A DNA stretch of 64,000 bases from CBDCFL01 sp965216135 (GCA_965216135.1 CBDCFL010000019.1:146846-210845); one strand, 5' to 3'; shown: positions 9,947 through 20,974, counted from the stretch's first letter. Notes: generated by a model not told the origin, from the sequence alone. Numbers and translations are program-made.

Positions 9947-10732
9947 TCAGAGATTTTCCAGTACCGGCATACCCATAACATGAAACCCGCCGTCGATATG
10001 GACAATTTCACCAGTCGTGCAGGCCCCGGAGTCAGATGCCAGCCAAACCGCCGTACCGCCCACCGCTTCGAGCGTGCCATTGACGCGCATGGGGGCATTT
10101 GCCTCGGTATGGCGGTAAGTTCGCCGCGCGCCGCCGATCGCGGCCCCGGCCAGGGTTTTCATCGGCCCCGGCGACAATGCATTGACGCGAATGCCGTCCG
10201 GTCCGAGATCGGCCGCCAGATAGCGAACCGCCGCCTCCAGCGCGGCCTTGGCCACGCCCATGACGTTGTAATTGGGTGTCACGCGCATGGATCCGCCAAA
10301 CGTCAGAGTCAGCAGCGTCCCGCCACCTTTCATCAACGGCACGGCGCGGCGCGCGACATCAATGAACGAATAGCACGAGATATGCATCGAGTTCAGAAAG
10401 TTGTCGCGGCTGGTGTTACTAAACCGCCCGGTCAATTCGGATTTATCCGAAAAAGCAATGGCATGGACGACAAAATCGAGGCCGCCCCAGGCCTGTTCGA
10501 TTTCCTGGAATGCCCCGTCCATGGCGGCGGCGTCAGTGACATCGACATCGACCATCAGCGACGAGCCGACGCTTTCGGCCAAAGGGCGCAGCCGCTTGCC
10601 AAAGGCATCCCCTTGATAGGTGAATGCCAGTTCGGCCCCCTCGCCCGCCATCGCGCGCGCAATGCCCCAGGCGATCGAGCGCTCGTTGGCGACCCCCATG
10701 ACAAGCCCGCGCTTGCCCGACAATTGCTGCAT
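9947..10732 (-). CDS. fabI: Enoyl-[acyl-carrier-protein] reductase FabI
   Basis: It catalyses the last reduction of fatty-acid elongation with NADH. The 261-residue SDR starts MQQLSGKRGLVMGVANERS, with the FabI-specific GVANxxSIAWG nucleotide loop. The catalytic pair fits Y-x6-K in YNVMGVAKAALEA near residue 155. It belongs to the leftward fabA-fabB-fabI block, although about 420 bp containing a repeat separate it from fabB. Confidence 0.95.
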   Translation of the reverse strand: MQQLSGKRGLVMGVANERSIAWGIARAMAGEGAELAFTYQGDAFGKRLRPLAESVGSSLMVDVDVTDAAAMDGAFQEIEQAWGGLDFVVHAIAFSDKSELTGRFSNTSRDNFLNSMHISCYSFIDVARRAVPLMKGGGTLLTLTFGGSMRVTPNYNVMGVAKAALEAAVRYLAADLGPDGIRVNALSPGPMKTLAGAAIGGARRTYRHTEANAPMRVNGTLEAVGGTAVWLASDSGACTTGEIVHIDGGFHVMGMPVLENL

Positions 10733-10859
10733 ATTCTGTTCCCTCGCGTTTCTTGGGGTTAGGGATGCCGGGTTTTGGCGGGTTGATCAAGATCGGGGGG
10801 TAAAAGAGTTGGGGCGGGCTGGGCAAATGGCCGCTTAGAGCCTGGCGGTATTGGGCGCG

Positions 10860-11050
10860 TCGCGACGATGGGCAGTGACCTTACCCGGAACAAGGCACGA
10901 AGTGCCGCCGGGTAGCGCCCGACCGCCCCAGTGGGCGGGCGCTTCTGCACCACCTGCACACCCGAATGAACGGAAGACGTGGCGGCGCCATAAAGTGCAG
11001 ACCTCACCTGTTGCGGCGCCCACCCGCGGCCGGGCGCGGCTCTCTGTTTT
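10860..11050 (-). repeat. Intergenic repeat, copy 1 (family also at 54.4-54.85 kb)
   Basis: Between fabI and fabB lies a G+C-rich segment whose reverse complement matches two segments at 54385-54850. Shared blocks include TTCATTCGGGTG, GAGCGCCCGCCC-like and GGGGCGGTCGGGCGCT sequences, then CCTTGTTCCGGG. The block is not coding in any convincing frame. It has short inverted repeats (GGGCGG and CCGCCC), suggesting folded RNA or DNA. The rest of 10733-11152 has no gene. Confidence 0.7.
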
Positions 11051-11152
11051 TTTTGCCCTATGCCCGCCTCGTCCCGCACACTGGCGGCTGCACAGCAGAC
11101 TGACATTTCTTATTGAAGACAACGCAGTTCGAGCTGCCCAGCAGCCCCGCGA

Positions 11153-12379
11153 TCACCCGTGATATTTGCTCATGACCAAGGTGGCATTTGTGCCGCCGAA
11201 GCCAAAGCTGTTGGACAACACCGTGTCCAGCTCAACATTTTCGCGCAGTTCAGTGACAATTTCATGGCCGTGCAGGGCCGGATCCAGCTCGGTCACATTG
11301 ATCGAGGGCGCGATAAAATCGCCTTGCATCATCAACATCGAATAGATCGCCTCATGCGCCCCGGTCGCCCCCAAGGAATGTCCGGTCATCGATTTTGTCG
11401 AGGCGATCGGTGGCACGTTGTCCTCACCAAATACGCGCCGCACGGCCTCGACTTCGGTGATATCTCCGGCGGGTGTTGAGGTGCCGTGGGCATTGATATA
11501 ATTGACTTTTCGCTCGCCAATTGTGTTGATCGCCAGCCGCATCGAGCGCTCGCCGCCTTCGCCGGACGGGGCCACCATGTCGTATCCGTCCGACGTCGCG
11601 CCATAGCCGGTTACTTCGGCATAAATCTTCGCGCCGCGCGCCTTGGCGTGCTCCAGTTCCTCAAGCACCACCATGCCACCGCCGCCGCCGATGACAAAAC
11701 CGTCGCGGGTTGCGTCGAAAGGCCGGGATGCGGTTTCCGGCGCGTCGTTATATTTGCTCGACATTGCGCCCATCGCATCGAACAGGCACGACAACGTCCA
11801 GTCCACTTCCTCGCCGCCACCGGCAAAGACGATGTCTTGCTTGTCCATCTGGATCTGCTCGACGCCGTTGCCGATGCAATGGGCGCTGGTCGAACAGGCC
11901 GAGGTGATCGAATAGTTCAGCCCCTTGATCTTGAATGGCGTGGCCAGACAGGCACTGACGGTCGAGCTCATGCCGCGCGTCACCATGAACGGTCCCATCC
12001 GCTTGGGCGAGCCCTTTTCCTTGACGATATTATGGGCGATAAAAAAGTTTGACGTAGACGGCCCGCCGGACCCGGCGATCAGCCCGCTGCGCTCGTTGGA
12101 AACATCGCTATCCTCAAGCCCGCTGTCAGCGATCGCCTGCTCCATCGCCAGATAGGCATAGGCCGCCGTCGGCCCCATGAACCGCAATTGGCGTTTTTCA
12201 ATATTGTCTTCCAGGACAATTTGCGGAATTCCGGCGACCTGGCTGCGAAATCCGTGCCCGGCGTAGTTTTCTTCAAACCGGATACCAGAGCGTCCGGCGC
12301 GCAGGCTGTCGGTGACTTCGGCAACAGAATTGCCGATCGGTGAGATGATCCCCATACCGGTTATCACAACGCGGCGCAT
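11153..12379 (-). CDS. fabB: Beta-ketoacyl-ACP synthase I FabB
   Basis: The 408-residue condensing enzyme extends acyl-ACP chains and is needed for unsaturated fatty acid synthesis with FabA. The catalytic Cys is in [15 protein letters not shown] near residue 160, and the two His are in [11 protein letters not shown] and [13 protein letters not shown]. The N-terminus [18 protein letters not shown] is canonical. It follows fabA by 25 bp on the same strand, the classic fabAB operon. Confidence 0.95.
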   Translation of the reverse strand: MRRVVITGMGIISPIGNSVAEVTDSLRAGRSGIRFEENYAGHGFRSQVAGIPQIVLEDNIEKRQLRFMGPTAAYAYLAMEQAIADSGLEDSDVSNERSGLIAGSGGPSTSNFFIAHNIVKEKGSPKRMGPFMVTRGMSSTVSACLATPFKIKGLNYSITSACSTSAHCIGNGVEQIQMDKQDIVFAGGGEEVDWTLSCLFDAMGAMSSKYNDAPETASRPFDATRDGFVIGGGGGMVVLEELEHAKARGAKIYAEVTGYGATSDGYDMVAPSGEGGERSMRLAINTIGERKVNYINAHGTSTPAGDITEVEAVRRVFGEDNVPPIASTKSMTGHSLGATGAHEAIYSMLMMQGDFIAPSINVTELDPALHGHEIVTELRENVELDTVLSNSFGFGGTNATLVMSKYHG

Positions 12380-12404
12380 GTGCGCACTCCTTCCATGAGA
12401 AGCG

Positions 12405-12914
12405 TCAGCTTTCAGACAAAGCGACCTTCATATCCCTGACAATATATATGGTTTCGCCATCGGCTTCGACCCGGCCATCGGCCACGCCCATAGTCAGGCG
12501 GCGCGACTGGAGCGCTTTGGTAAAATCAACAAAATACGTTAACATCTTGCGGTCGGGCCGGACCATGCCGGTCAGCTTGACCTCACCCACGCCCAGTGCA
12601 TAGCCACGCCCCTGCCAACCGCGCCAGCCGAGGTTAAACCCGGTCAGCTGCCACAACCCGTCAAGACCAAGACAACCCGGCATGATCGGATTGCCGGGAA
12701 AATGACATTTGAAAAACCACAGGTCCGGCGTGATGTCGAATTCGGCCACGACATGCCCGCGCCCATGCAGGCCGCGATCACCGGAAATATCCGTGACCCG
12801 GTCCATCATTAACATCGGAGGCTCCGGAAGTTGGGCATTGCCGGGGCCAAACAGCTCTCCGCTGGCGCATTTCAGCAGACCTTCTTTGTCAAAGCTGCTG
12901 GGATAAGCTGCCAT
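12405..12914 (-). CDS. fabA: 3-hydroxydecanoyl-ACP dehydratase/isomerase FabA
   Basis: It introduces the cis double bond at the C10 stage of anaerobic unsaturated fatty acid synthesis. I chose the ATG at 12914 ([17 protein letters not shown]), giving 169 residues, the normal family length. A 201-residue reading to 13010 is possible but would intrude into the regulatory gap with irr. The active-site His is in [12 protein letters not shown] and the Asp in [10 protein letters not shown]. The gene diverges from irr across 162 bp. Confidence 0.93.
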   Translation of the reverse strand: MAAYPSSFDKEGLLKCASGELFGPGNAQLPEPPMLMMDRVTDISGDRGLHGRGHVVAEFDITPDLWFFKCHFPGNPIMPGCLGLDGLWQLTGFNLGWRGWQGRGYALGVGEVKLTGMVRPDRKMLTYFVDFTKALQSRRLTMGVADGRVEADGETIYIVRDMKVALSES

Positions 12915-13076
12915 ATGTTCGCTGGCCTCGGCATATGTTTCAAATGTTACAGACCCCTCTAGCATCGGCCCGCTGCCAGAGGCAAGCGCGGCTGGCGCGC
13001 GCGCGGACACGCAAGTTTTGAATTGAGTGCATCTGGATTTGCGGGCTATAAAAATCCTAATCTGTTGGAGTCGTCC

Positions 13077-13499
13077 ATGCGTTTAAGCGACACCGCCCAG
13101 AATGTTGGCACTCTTTGGCTTGCCCGTGGTCCGTTGCGGCCGACGCGCCAGCGCCGGGTTCTTGCCGCCCTGCTGGTCGGCGACGGACATGACCGCCATT
13201 TCACCGCTGAAAGCCTGTTTGCCGCCGCCCAAAACGCCGGGCAAAGCGTGTCGCTGGCGACCGTCTACAACACACTGGCCGCCTTTTGCGAGGCGGGGCT
13301 GATCCGCGAAATCATGCTTGACGGATCAAAAAGTTATTTCGACACGCGAACCGATGATCATCCGCATTTTTATTGGGAAGATCAGGGCAGACTGACCGAT
13401 GCCCCGGCCGAAGAACTGTGCATCACGCGGCTGCCCGATGCGCCCGAAGGTGCCGAGATTACCAAAGTTGACGTGGTGATCAGGCTGAAGTCGAAATAA
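13077..13499 (+). CDS. irr: Fur-family iron-response regulator Irr
   Basis: The 140-residue protein starts MRLSDTAQNVGTLW, with a GGAG ribosome site 7 bp upstream. A winged-helix domain includes LRPTRQRRVLAALLVG and LATVYNTLAAFCEAGLIRE. The dimerisation half has YFDTRTDDHPHFYWE, the HxH region typical of Irr, and lacks the CxxC zinc sites of Fur. Irr controls heme and iron genes in alphaproteobacteria in response to heme status. Its position divergent from fabA-fabB-fabI is conserved in related genomes, to my knowledge. Confidence 0.88.
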   Translation: MRLSDTAQNVGTLWLARGPLRPTRQRRVLAALLVGDGHDRHFTAESLFAAAQNAGQSVSLATVYNTLAAFCEAGLIREIMLDGSKSYFDTRTDDHPHFYWEDQGRLTDAPAEELCITRLPDAPEGAEITKVDVVIRLKSK

Positions 13500-13626
13500 T
13501 CCTGCTAAGGCTGCGGCAGGCTTCACGAAATCATAGTTAATTTGTGCCAAGAAACCGCCGGCGGCGGCATCGTCTGAGGGTAAGTCCTGGCGCGTGCGGC
13601 AGGGTTTCGGTTCGCATGGGTATTTG

Positions 13627-16230
13627 ATGACAAGCGTTGTTCATCTTGAAACGATTACGACGCCTTTTGCGGCTTATGGCGCCGACATCCATACGCTGAC
13701 CGCCACCTCCGACGGAAAACTTTGGGCGCAGGCCGGTTTCAGCGGAAATGCCAGGCTTGCGGAATTCGACATATCCGGCGGCGCCTCGTTTCAGGGCAAC
13801 ACATTTCTCGGCAATTTCTATGACGGATTTCACGCAGCTGATTTTGGGACGTTTCAGCTTAATTTTTCGGTTCAGCTGACGGACATGGCCGCAACTGAGG
13901 CAGGCAATCAGCCGATGGACGGCTGGCACCTGTCGCACAACAACACCGGATTTGCCGGTGACGAGGTTGCGGTCGTCGTCATTGATACCGGCGGCGCTGA
14001 ATTTCTGGTCTCGACGCGGCCGGGTGATGACGGCATCACCAGTTTTACAAGAGCGCTGGACGGGAGCCTGACCAATGTCAGCACCTCGGCAGACCCGGCA
14101 ATTGGCGCACTTACCGATATTTCGTCCTTTTTCGCCTACGGTCAGACCTGGATGTTGTCGTGGCAAGTGCGGACAGTCAATCGCCGTCTGTCCTGCGCCT
14201 GGAAGCAGATGGATCGTTCAGCGCCACCGATCATGTTCTGGATGATCTGGATACGCGCTTCGCCAACCCCTCGGTTGTCGAAACCATTCAAACCGCAGAC
14301 GCCACCTACGCGCTTGCGGCCGGCAGCGACGACGGCTTCACGCTGTTCCAGATCCTCAAAGACGGGACGTTGGCACATCTGGCAAGCGTGGCGGATACTG
14401 CAGGCGTTACGCTGGACAATGTCGAGGCGGCGGAATTAATCGAGGACGGCGGTCTGCTACGCCTTTTCATCGCGTCGCAAACCGAAACCGGGCTGACCCA
14501 TTTCACCTATGATATTTCCACCGTCGGCAGCCAACTGGGCGGATCGGCACTGGCCGATACGATTACCGGCACAGCGGGAGATGATGTCATCCTTGCCGGC
14601 GGCGGTGACGACATCATTGATGGTGCTGGAGGTAACGACCGGCTGGTCGATGGCAGCGGCCAGGACACGCTGACCGGTGGGGCGGGCAATGACATATTTG
14701 TCTTTCACGCCGACGGTGCGGACGATGTGATAACCGATTTGAACGCGGCAAAGACGGCCTTGATCTGAGCTTTTATCCGCTTTTGCACGATTTCAGCACG
14801 ATCACCTATCTGGCCACCAGCTGGGGGGAGCAGCTGGGCATTCAGGGCGAAACCCTGGACATATTTTCCAGCGACGGGTCCAGTCTGACGCTGGCAGAGA
14901 TAAGCGCGATCGATGCCTTCGCGCTTGACCGCCCGCCGCTGATCCTGTCGCCGGGCGGCTCGGGCGCCGGCGGGCCGAATGTGCAGGTCGGCACCGGCAC
15001 CAGCGAAACCCTGGTCGGCTCGTCGGGCGCGGATATTTTGACAGGAAACGGCGGCGACGATGTGCTGATCGGCGGACCCCGGGCGGATCAACTCTTGGGC
15101 GGGTCCGGCTATGACATTGCTTCGTGTGTCACCGGGGCTGCAGCAATCGTTTTGGACCTGGCAAATCCGGGCAATAACACCGGCGATGCCGCAGGCGACA
15201 CATTCGCCTCGGTCGAAGCTTATCAAGGAACCGGGTTTGCCGATCAGCTATCGGGCGCGGCGGCGCGGAGCATCTGATTGGCGGTGCCGGCAATGACACG
15301 CTCGACGGATTGGCCGGAGACGACAGGCTGGAAGGCGGATTGGGCGACGACCTGCTGATCGGCGGGCCCGGCGCGGATGCGCTTTATGGCGGCGCGGGCA
15401 GCGACACTGCCAGCCACCTGTTTGCCGTCGGCGATGTCCAGGTCGATCTGACCAGACCGGGGCGCAATTTCGGCGAAGCGACCGGTGATACCCATGACGG
15501 CATCGAAAATCTGATCGGTTCGGCCCATGACGACGTGCTTTTGGGCGACGGCGGCGACAATATCTTTACCGGCGGTGACGGGCAGGATTTGCTCTATGGA
15601 CGGGCGGGCGACGACACGCTGGACGGCGGCAATGGCGATGACGCGCTGGTCGGCGGGCTGGGCAGCGACACCCTGATCGGCGGGTCGGGTAATGACATCG
15701 CGGTCTATACCGACTGCAAAACCGCGGTGCAGGTTGATCTGGCCAACAACGCCGCCAATTCCGGCGGGGCGGGTGGTGACACTCTGATCGGAATTGAGGA
15801 TCTAGCGGGCTCGCTGTTTGACGACACCCTGACCGGCGACAGCGGAGACAACAAATTGTTCGGCCACGCCGGCGACGACGTGCTTTTGGGCGGCGACGGG
15901 TCGGATAATCTGTTCGGCGGGGATGATAACGACTGGCTCGACGGCGGCAACGACGACGATGTTCTTGACGGCGGATTGGGCGCGGATCAGTTTGTCTTTC
16001 GGTCTGGATCCGGCAGCGACCGGATTACTGATTTTGCCCCCGGTGAAGACCAGCTGGCCATCGACACCGCTTTGCTGGGCGCCATCAACGCCACGCCCGG
16101 CGACGTGTTGAACGCATTTGCCACAGATCTGGGCGATGATGTCCTGCTCAATTTCGGCGGCGGCGACCAGCTCTTGATCGAAAACATCGACGACCCCGAT
16201 GATCTTGCCAACGACATGACCTTTTTTTGA
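13627..16230 (+). pseudogene. RTX / hemolysin-type calcium-binding repeat protein, three frameshifts
   Basis: The reading starts MTSVVHLETITTPFAAYG with a beta-propeller-like N-terminal region of about 280 residues, followed by glycine/aspartate nonapeptide repeats of GGxGxDxLx type (for example GGGGDDIIDGAGGNDRL). It ends with a [22 protein letters not shown] module typical of type I-secreted proteins. The frame changes near 14157, 14748 and 15250; single-base corrections join all four parts into about 865 residues. No adjacent type I exporter is visible. It is either a decaying exoprotein or a product of indel errors. Confidence 0.8.
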
Positions 16231-16313
16231 ACAAGCGCCGTGCGCGTTCCAGCAATCAATTGCCCGCGCGCCCGGCATATGCTTTTTTGCACGCAAAACA
16301 GGGCGGATGGGGC

Positions 16314-17106
16314 ATGAGCGAAACGATACGGGTGGATGAGCATGACGGCTGGGCAGAAATCACCCTTAACCGGCCCGAACGGCTGAACGCTTTCAACGAT
16401 GAAATGCACCGCGCGTTGGCACATGCGATCGGGCAAGCGCGCGACCGCAAGCTGCGCGCCATCCTTTTGACCGGTGCGGGCCGGGGCTTTTGCGCCGGTC
16501 AGGATCTCGGTGACCGGGATCCGGCAAAACTAGATAGCCCGCCCGACCTCGCGGCGACACTCACCACATTTTACAATCCGCTGATCCGGCTGATCCGATC
16601 GATCGAGATACCGGTCATTTGCGCGGTCAATGGCGTTGCGGCCGGGGCGGGTGCCAACCTGGCGCTGGCCTGCGACATCGTTTTGGCCGCCGAAAGTGCC
16701 AAATTCGTGCAGAGTTTCGCATCCGTCGGCCTGATCCCCGACAGCGGCGGAAGCTGGTTCTTGCCACGACTTTTGGGCGAAGCCCGTGCCAAGGGTCTGG
16801 CGTTGACCGCAGCGCCTTTGACAGCATCCCGCGCGGCCGAGTGGGGGGCTGATTTGGAAGGCTGTTCCAGACAATGTGCTGATGGACCAAGCCCGTGCTC
16901 TGACCGAACAACTGGCCCACGGTCCAACCCTTGGATTGTCCCACACCAAGGCAGCAATCCAGGCCGCCGCGGACAACACACTGGACCAACAGCTGGAGCT
17001 TGAGGCCGCATTGCAAAAAATTTGCGGCGAGAGCGCGGATTACGCCGAAGGGGTCAGGGCTTTCCTCAACAAACGCGCCCCGGATTTCTCAGGGGGCAGA
17101 TCGTGA
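16314..17106 (+). pseudogene. paaG: Enoyl-CoA hydratase/isomerase PaaG-like, one frameshift
   Basis: Starting MSETIRVDEHDGWAEITLNRP, the crotonase-fold protein has an oxyanion-hole motif GRGFCAGQDLGDRD and a NGVAAGAGANLALACDI segment. It resembles PaaG, which isomerises ring-epoxidised phenylacetyl-CoA. After AAEWG at about 16845 a run of six G shifts the phase. Dropping one G gives WGLIWKAVPDNVLMDQARAL and continues to the stop at 17106. This is either a homopolymer sequencing error or a recent mutation. The next gene, paaI, overlaps the stop by 4 bases (GTGA). Confidence 0.8.
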
Positions 17107-17537
17107 CACCAAAGGAGCGGGCCGAAAAATCAGCCGCCACTATGTGGTCGAACGACAACGCCAGCGCCTGGATCGGGATGGAAATAATCGACGTGGACGA
17201 AGGCAGCGCAGCACTCGCGCTGGTGGTCGCGCCCCATCATGTCAACGGTCACGGCATCTGCCACGGCGGCGTGACCTTTTCGCTGGCCGATAGCGCGTTT
17301 GCCTTTGCCTGTAACAGCCGCAATCAAAACACGCTCGCCCAACACATAATGATCAGCTACCTCACCCCGGCGCGATTGGGCGACCGCCTGACAGCCCGGG
17401 CGATTGAACTGAGCCTGACCGGGCGCAGCGGGATTTACGACATAACGGTGGTCAATCAAGACGGCGTAGTCGTGGCCGAGCTTCGCGGCCACTCGCGGGC
17501 CATTGGCGGAAATTTGTTTGAAGAGGACAGCCATTGA
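17103..17537 (+). CDS. paaI: Phenylacetyl-CoA-type hotdog thioesterase PaaI
   Basis: The 144-residue protein (GTG start overlapping the paaG stop) has the hotdog-fold signature HVNGHGICHGGVTFSLADSAFAFACNS, with the catalytic Asp in ADSAFA, and ends FEEDSH. PaaI removes CoA from dead-end ring intermediates of phenylacetate breakdown. Overlaps with both neighbours (GTGA upstream and TTGA downstream) show tight translational coupling. An in-frame extension to 17022 lies inside paaG and is not used. Confidence 0.88.
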   Translation: MTPKERAEKSAATMWSNDNASAWIGMEIIDVDEGSAALALVVAPHHVNGHGICHGGVTFSLADSAFAFACNSRNQNTLAQHIMISYLTPARLGDRLTARAIELSLTGRSGIYDITVVNQDGVVVAELRGHSRAIGGNLFEEDSH

Positions 17538-18442
17538 AGGATCTGACACCCAGAAAATCCGATCTCGATCCGATAGAAATCGCCTCGATCGACGAAATTC
17601 GCGCGCTGCAGATTGAACGCCTGCAATGGTCCGCCGGGCATGCCTATGACAACGTCTCGATGTATAAGGACCGCTTTGCGGCGTGTGGCGTTCATCCTGC
17701 TGATATCAAAGAGCTTTCCGATATCGCCAAGCTGCCGTTCACCCACAAGGCCGACCTGCGCGACCACTATCCGTTTGGCCTGTTTGCCGTGCCGCAAGCC
17801 GAGGTGGTGCGCATCCATGCCTCGTCGGGCACCACCGGCAAGCCAACGGTTGTCGGCTACACCGCGCAGGACATCAACAATTGGGCCGACCTGGTTGCGC
17901 GATCTCTTCGCGCCAGCGGGACGCGGCCGGGCGACATTGTCCACAATGCCTATGGCTACGGCCTGTTTACCGGCGGGCTCGGCGCGCATTACGGGATCGA
18001 ACGCCTGGGCTGCACGGTTGTCCCGGTCTCCGGCGGAATGACTGAACGCCAGGTGACGCTGATCACCGATTTCAGACCTTCGACGATCATGGTCACGCCG
18101 TCCTACATGCTCAATATTCTGGAGCAATTCGCCAGGGCCGGTATCGATGCGCGCGACTGCTCGCTTGATGTCGGAATTTTTGGCGCCGAGCCCTGGACCA
18201 ATGCGATGCGGGCCGAAATTGAACAAGCGTTCGACATGCACGCCGTTGATATTTACGGACTTTCTGAGGTGATGGGGCCAGGGGTCGCTAATGAATGTGT
18301 CGAGACCAAAGACGGCCTGCATTTCTGGGAAGATCACTTCTATCCCGAGATCATCAATCCTGAGACCGGCGATGTGTTGCCCGATGGTGAAATGGGAGAA
18401 CTGGTGATCACCACGCTGACCAAAGAGGCGCTGCCGATGATT

Positions 18443-20236
18443 GACGGGGCGGTAAAAAGTCGATTCCTCATGAGAGTCGGCTGGGTTATAATTGTGCATG
18501 TTTACTTTACGCGACCGACGGACCGGAGAATTGTTTGATCGCTGGTCCTATTTCGGGGACAAACGTCGGCGCCTGATGGAGCAATCCTGGGCCGGGGTTT
18601 TTCGGAACCATCTGCTTGTCGAACTTCCGGTTGACGATCTTTGCCGTCACCTTGATGAACGCATGGGCCGACCATCGAAGGATCTACACGTTGTCATCGG
18701 GGTCTTGCTTTTGCAGCAGCTGCACGATCTGAGCGATGCAGAGACCGTCGAGGCCCTGGCCTTCAATATGGCGTGGCACTATGCCTTGGACGTGCGCAGC
18801 GAAGCGGACAGCTATTTCTGTGAGAAAACCCTGCGCAACTATCGCCGTCTGTTTATCGAACAAGGTCTCGATGAATTGCTGTTCCGGTGTTTGACGGATC
18901 GGATGGTGCAGGGATTCTCTGTCGATACCAGCCACCAACGCATGGATTCGACGGCCCTTCGTTCGGCAATGCGGGCGCTGACACGACTTGGTATCGTTGT
19001 TGAGAGCATCTCGAAGTTTGCCCGTGAGCTTGAGCGATATCATCCCGGTCTGCACGAGCAGATCAGCAAGGAGGTGATCCGCCGCTATGTCGATCGCGAG
19101 GGCAATGGCGCGTTCGCGAATACGGCACCGAGTGTTTCAAAACGGCGCCTCGGCGAAGCGGGTCAGGATCTCCTAGCCCTGGTGCTGCAATTCCGTGACA
19201 CGGCGGCGGCAAAGCTTTCCAGTTTTGCGATCCTGGAGAGGGTTCTGCGCGATCAGTTCGAGATCGTTGATGATGAGTGTGGCGATCGTGACGCAAAGCG
19301 CGCCGCGATTCGAGATCCAAAGGATGTGCCGTGCGATACCGTCGGCAATCCGGCCGACCCGGACGCGAGCTACAACGCGCACAAGGGTCAGGGATACATG
19401 GCGCAGATCGTCGAAACCTATTGTGAAGATGACAGTAACGAGGCGGTTGCCGCGACACCGGACCTCATCACCCACGTGGAGGTCCACAAGATGACGGTGC
19501 ATGACGGCCATCGCTTGGCCGATGCGCTGGATGATCTGAGCGAGCGCGCGCTGACGCCGGCGGTGATGCTGGGTGATTCACATTACGGTTCCAGTGACAA
19601 CATGGCTCTGACGCGCGAACAGAACATCAATCTCGTGGCGCCCGCGCGACCGCCGAAAGGCACCGTCTCGGGACGGTTGACGTTGGAGGATTTCACTCTC
19701 AACGAAGAAGGCTTGGTCTTGCGCTGTCCCAATAACGTCGAACCGGTTTCAGCCTCGCTCGCCAAAGCCAAGCTGCAGGCCCGTTTCGACCTCTCCATCT
19801 GCCAAAAATGTCCCGATATACTGCGATGTCCCGTGCAGGCGGCCAAGCGTGACGGCCAATTTTCCCGCTTTCAATATACCCCGGCCAGGGCTGCCAACCA
19901 AAAGCGCCGGCTTTATGAACAAAGCGATGCCTTCCGCAACGTCTACAGATGGCGGGCCGGCATAGAAGCGACCATGTCGCGATTAAAGTACCAGATGAAC
20001 CTGGCTCACCTACGCATTCGCGGCATGCCGGCCATGCGCTACGTGGTCAATCTGCGTGCCCTCGGCCTCAATATCCGACGCTGCGCGGCAATCGCACCAT
20101 AAAAAACGAAGCCAAGGAGAAGCCAAGGATAGGTAATATCAGGTTTTATCCACCAGCAACGCGGAGACAGGCAAATATTCTTCACCGAACCGCAAAGACC
20201 TGTACAAGCACGCCATCGGCCAACAACTTTTTACCG
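18443..20236 (+). mobile_element. IS1182-family insertion sequence, copy 1
   Basis: The left end begins GACGGGGCGGTAAAAAGT. The right end reads ACTTTTTACCG, but the final CCCCGTC expected from copy 2 is missing here and appears 86 bp later, after a duplicated piece of paaK. GATGAT occurs on both sides and may be the target duplication. The sequence is nearly identical to copy 2 at 54938-56727, apart from an 11-base duplication after the transposase stop and few substitutions. Confidence 0.9.
18492..20102 (+). CDS. IS1182 transposase, copy 1
   Basis: The 536-residue DDE transposase starts MCMFTLRDRRTGELFDRWSYFG. The N-terminal region includes RHLDERMGRPSKDLHVVIGVLLLQ, typical of IS1182. A central RNase H-like domain contains GDSHYGSSDN, and a C-terminal zinc-binding stretch has CQKCPDILRCPVQ. 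The near C-terminal YRWRAGIEATMSRLKYQ carries the catalytic Glu. It differs from copy 2 by one visible residue (Thr versus Ala in KGTVSGR). It appears intact. Confidence 0.93.
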   Translation: MCMFTLRDRRTGELFDRWSYFGDKRRRLMEQSWAGVFRNHLLVELPVDDLCRHLDERMGRPSKDLHVVIGVLLLQQLHDLSDAETVEALAFNMAWHYALDVRSEADSYFCEKTLRNYRRLFIEQGLDELLFRCLTDRMVQGFSVDTSHQRMDSTALRSAMRALTRLGIVVESISKFARELERYHPGLHEQISKEVIRRYVDREGNGAFANTAPSVSKRRLGEAGQDLLALVLQFRDTAAAKLSSFAILERVLRDQFEIVDDECGDRDAKRAAIRDPKDVPCDTVGNPADPDASYNAHKGQGYMAQIVETYCEDDSNEAVAATPDLITHVEVHKMTVHDGHRLADALDDLSERALTPAVMLGDSHYGSSDNMALTREQNINLVAPARPPKGTVSGRLTLEDFTLNEEGLVLRCPNNVEPVSASLAKAKLQARFDLSICQKCPDILRCPVQAAKRDGQFSRFQYTPARAANQKRRLYEQSDAFRNVYRWRAGIEATMSRLKYQMNLAHLRIRGMPAMRYVVNLRALGLNIRRCAAIAP

Positions 20237-20412
20237 GTCGATGATCCGCTATCGCACCCGTGATCTGACGCGGATATTGCCGGGGACCGCGCGGTCCATG
20301 CGGCGCATCGAAAAGATAACCGCCCCGTCGATGATCCGCTATCGCACCCGTGATCTGACGCGGATATTGCCGGGGACCGCGCGGTCCATGCGGCGCATCG
20401 AAAAGATAACCG
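20237..20412 (+). repeat. 90-bp tandem duplication at the paaK/IS1182 junction
   Basis: Two copies of an 86-bp paaK segment (20237-20322 and 20327-20412) begin GTCGATGATCCGCTATCG and end AAAAGATAACCG. They are separated by CCCC, giving a 90-bp period, which is 30 codons and in frame. The CCCC plus GTC corresponds to the missing tip of the IS1182 right end, so the duplication happened after insertion, or is an assembly effect at the repeat edge. Confidence 0.85.
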
Positions 20413-20740
20413 GGCGGTCTGACGACATGATCATCCTGCGCGGGGTCATTGTCTTTCCCACCCAGATCGAGGAACAACTTTTGGCCACATCCGGTTTGGC
20501 ACCGTATTTTCAGATCGAGCTGGTCACCGCCGGACGAATGGATGCAATGAAAGTTCATGTCGAGCCGCTGCCGGATGCTGCGGATGCGGCCAGCCGGCAG
20601 GCCGCAGCGCGAACATTGACCAAGAAAATCAAAGATGTCGTCGGAATTTCGGTTGAAATCGTCGCCGCTGATCCCGGCGGCGTCGAGCGCTCGCAGGGCA
20701 AGGCCCGGCGCGTTGTTGACAATCGTGCTAGGGGCTAAAG

Positions 20741-20974
20741 CTATCCGCCTTCGTCCCGGTCGCTATCTTGATCCTCTTGGCCGACCCCGGCGAACACGGA
20801 TTTAAGCGGTAGCGCCCAGACTATCCCCAATGCGGCATAAATAATCAACTCGACCCAAACCCCGGGGCGCCCGAGCATGTTCAAGATGCTGACGGCGACA
20901 ACGATATAGATCGGCAAACCGATGATCAGGATTGCCAGCGACAGGCGCCGACGGGATTTGTAGCTCAGTGCCAT
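20741..20974 (-). CDS. DUF2842 family small membrane protein
   Basis: The 77-residue protein starts [21 protein letters not shown] and has two transmembrane helices (about residues 11-33 and 41-62), ending with an acidic tail. The SYKSRRRLSLAILI start and WALPLKSVF end fit DUF2842, which is of unknown function. Its start overlaps the purA stop by one base, so it depends on purA translation. The longer ORF to 21049 lies within purA and is rejected. Confidence 0.82.
   Translation of the reverse strand: MALSYKSRRRLSLAILIIGLPIYIVVAVSILNMLGRPGVWVELIIYAALGIVWALPLKSVFAGVGQEDQDSDRDEGG

Larger units (their letters stand above)
17534..20738 (+). pseudogene. paaK: Phenylacetate-CoA ligase PaaK, split by IS1182
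   Basis: The 5' part (TTG start at 17534, MKDLTPRKSDLDP) holds the adenylation motif HASSGTTGKPTVVGYT and GIFGAEPWT, and runs to KEALPMI at the IS edge. The 3' part resumes at about 20332 with MIRYRTRDLTRILPGTARSMRRIEKITGR and ends at 20738. Joining CCGATGAT to the second 3' copy gives a continuous ligase of about 440 residues. It is non-functional as it stands, which removes the entry step of phenylacetate catabolism encoded here. An extra 90-bp copy of the junction region precedes the 3' part. Confidence 0.88.

Noticed and set aside
14500..16000. Regular repeats as a CRISPR array
   Set aside because: They encode GGxGxD nonapeptides of an RTX protein in frame; there are no constant repeats with unique spacers.
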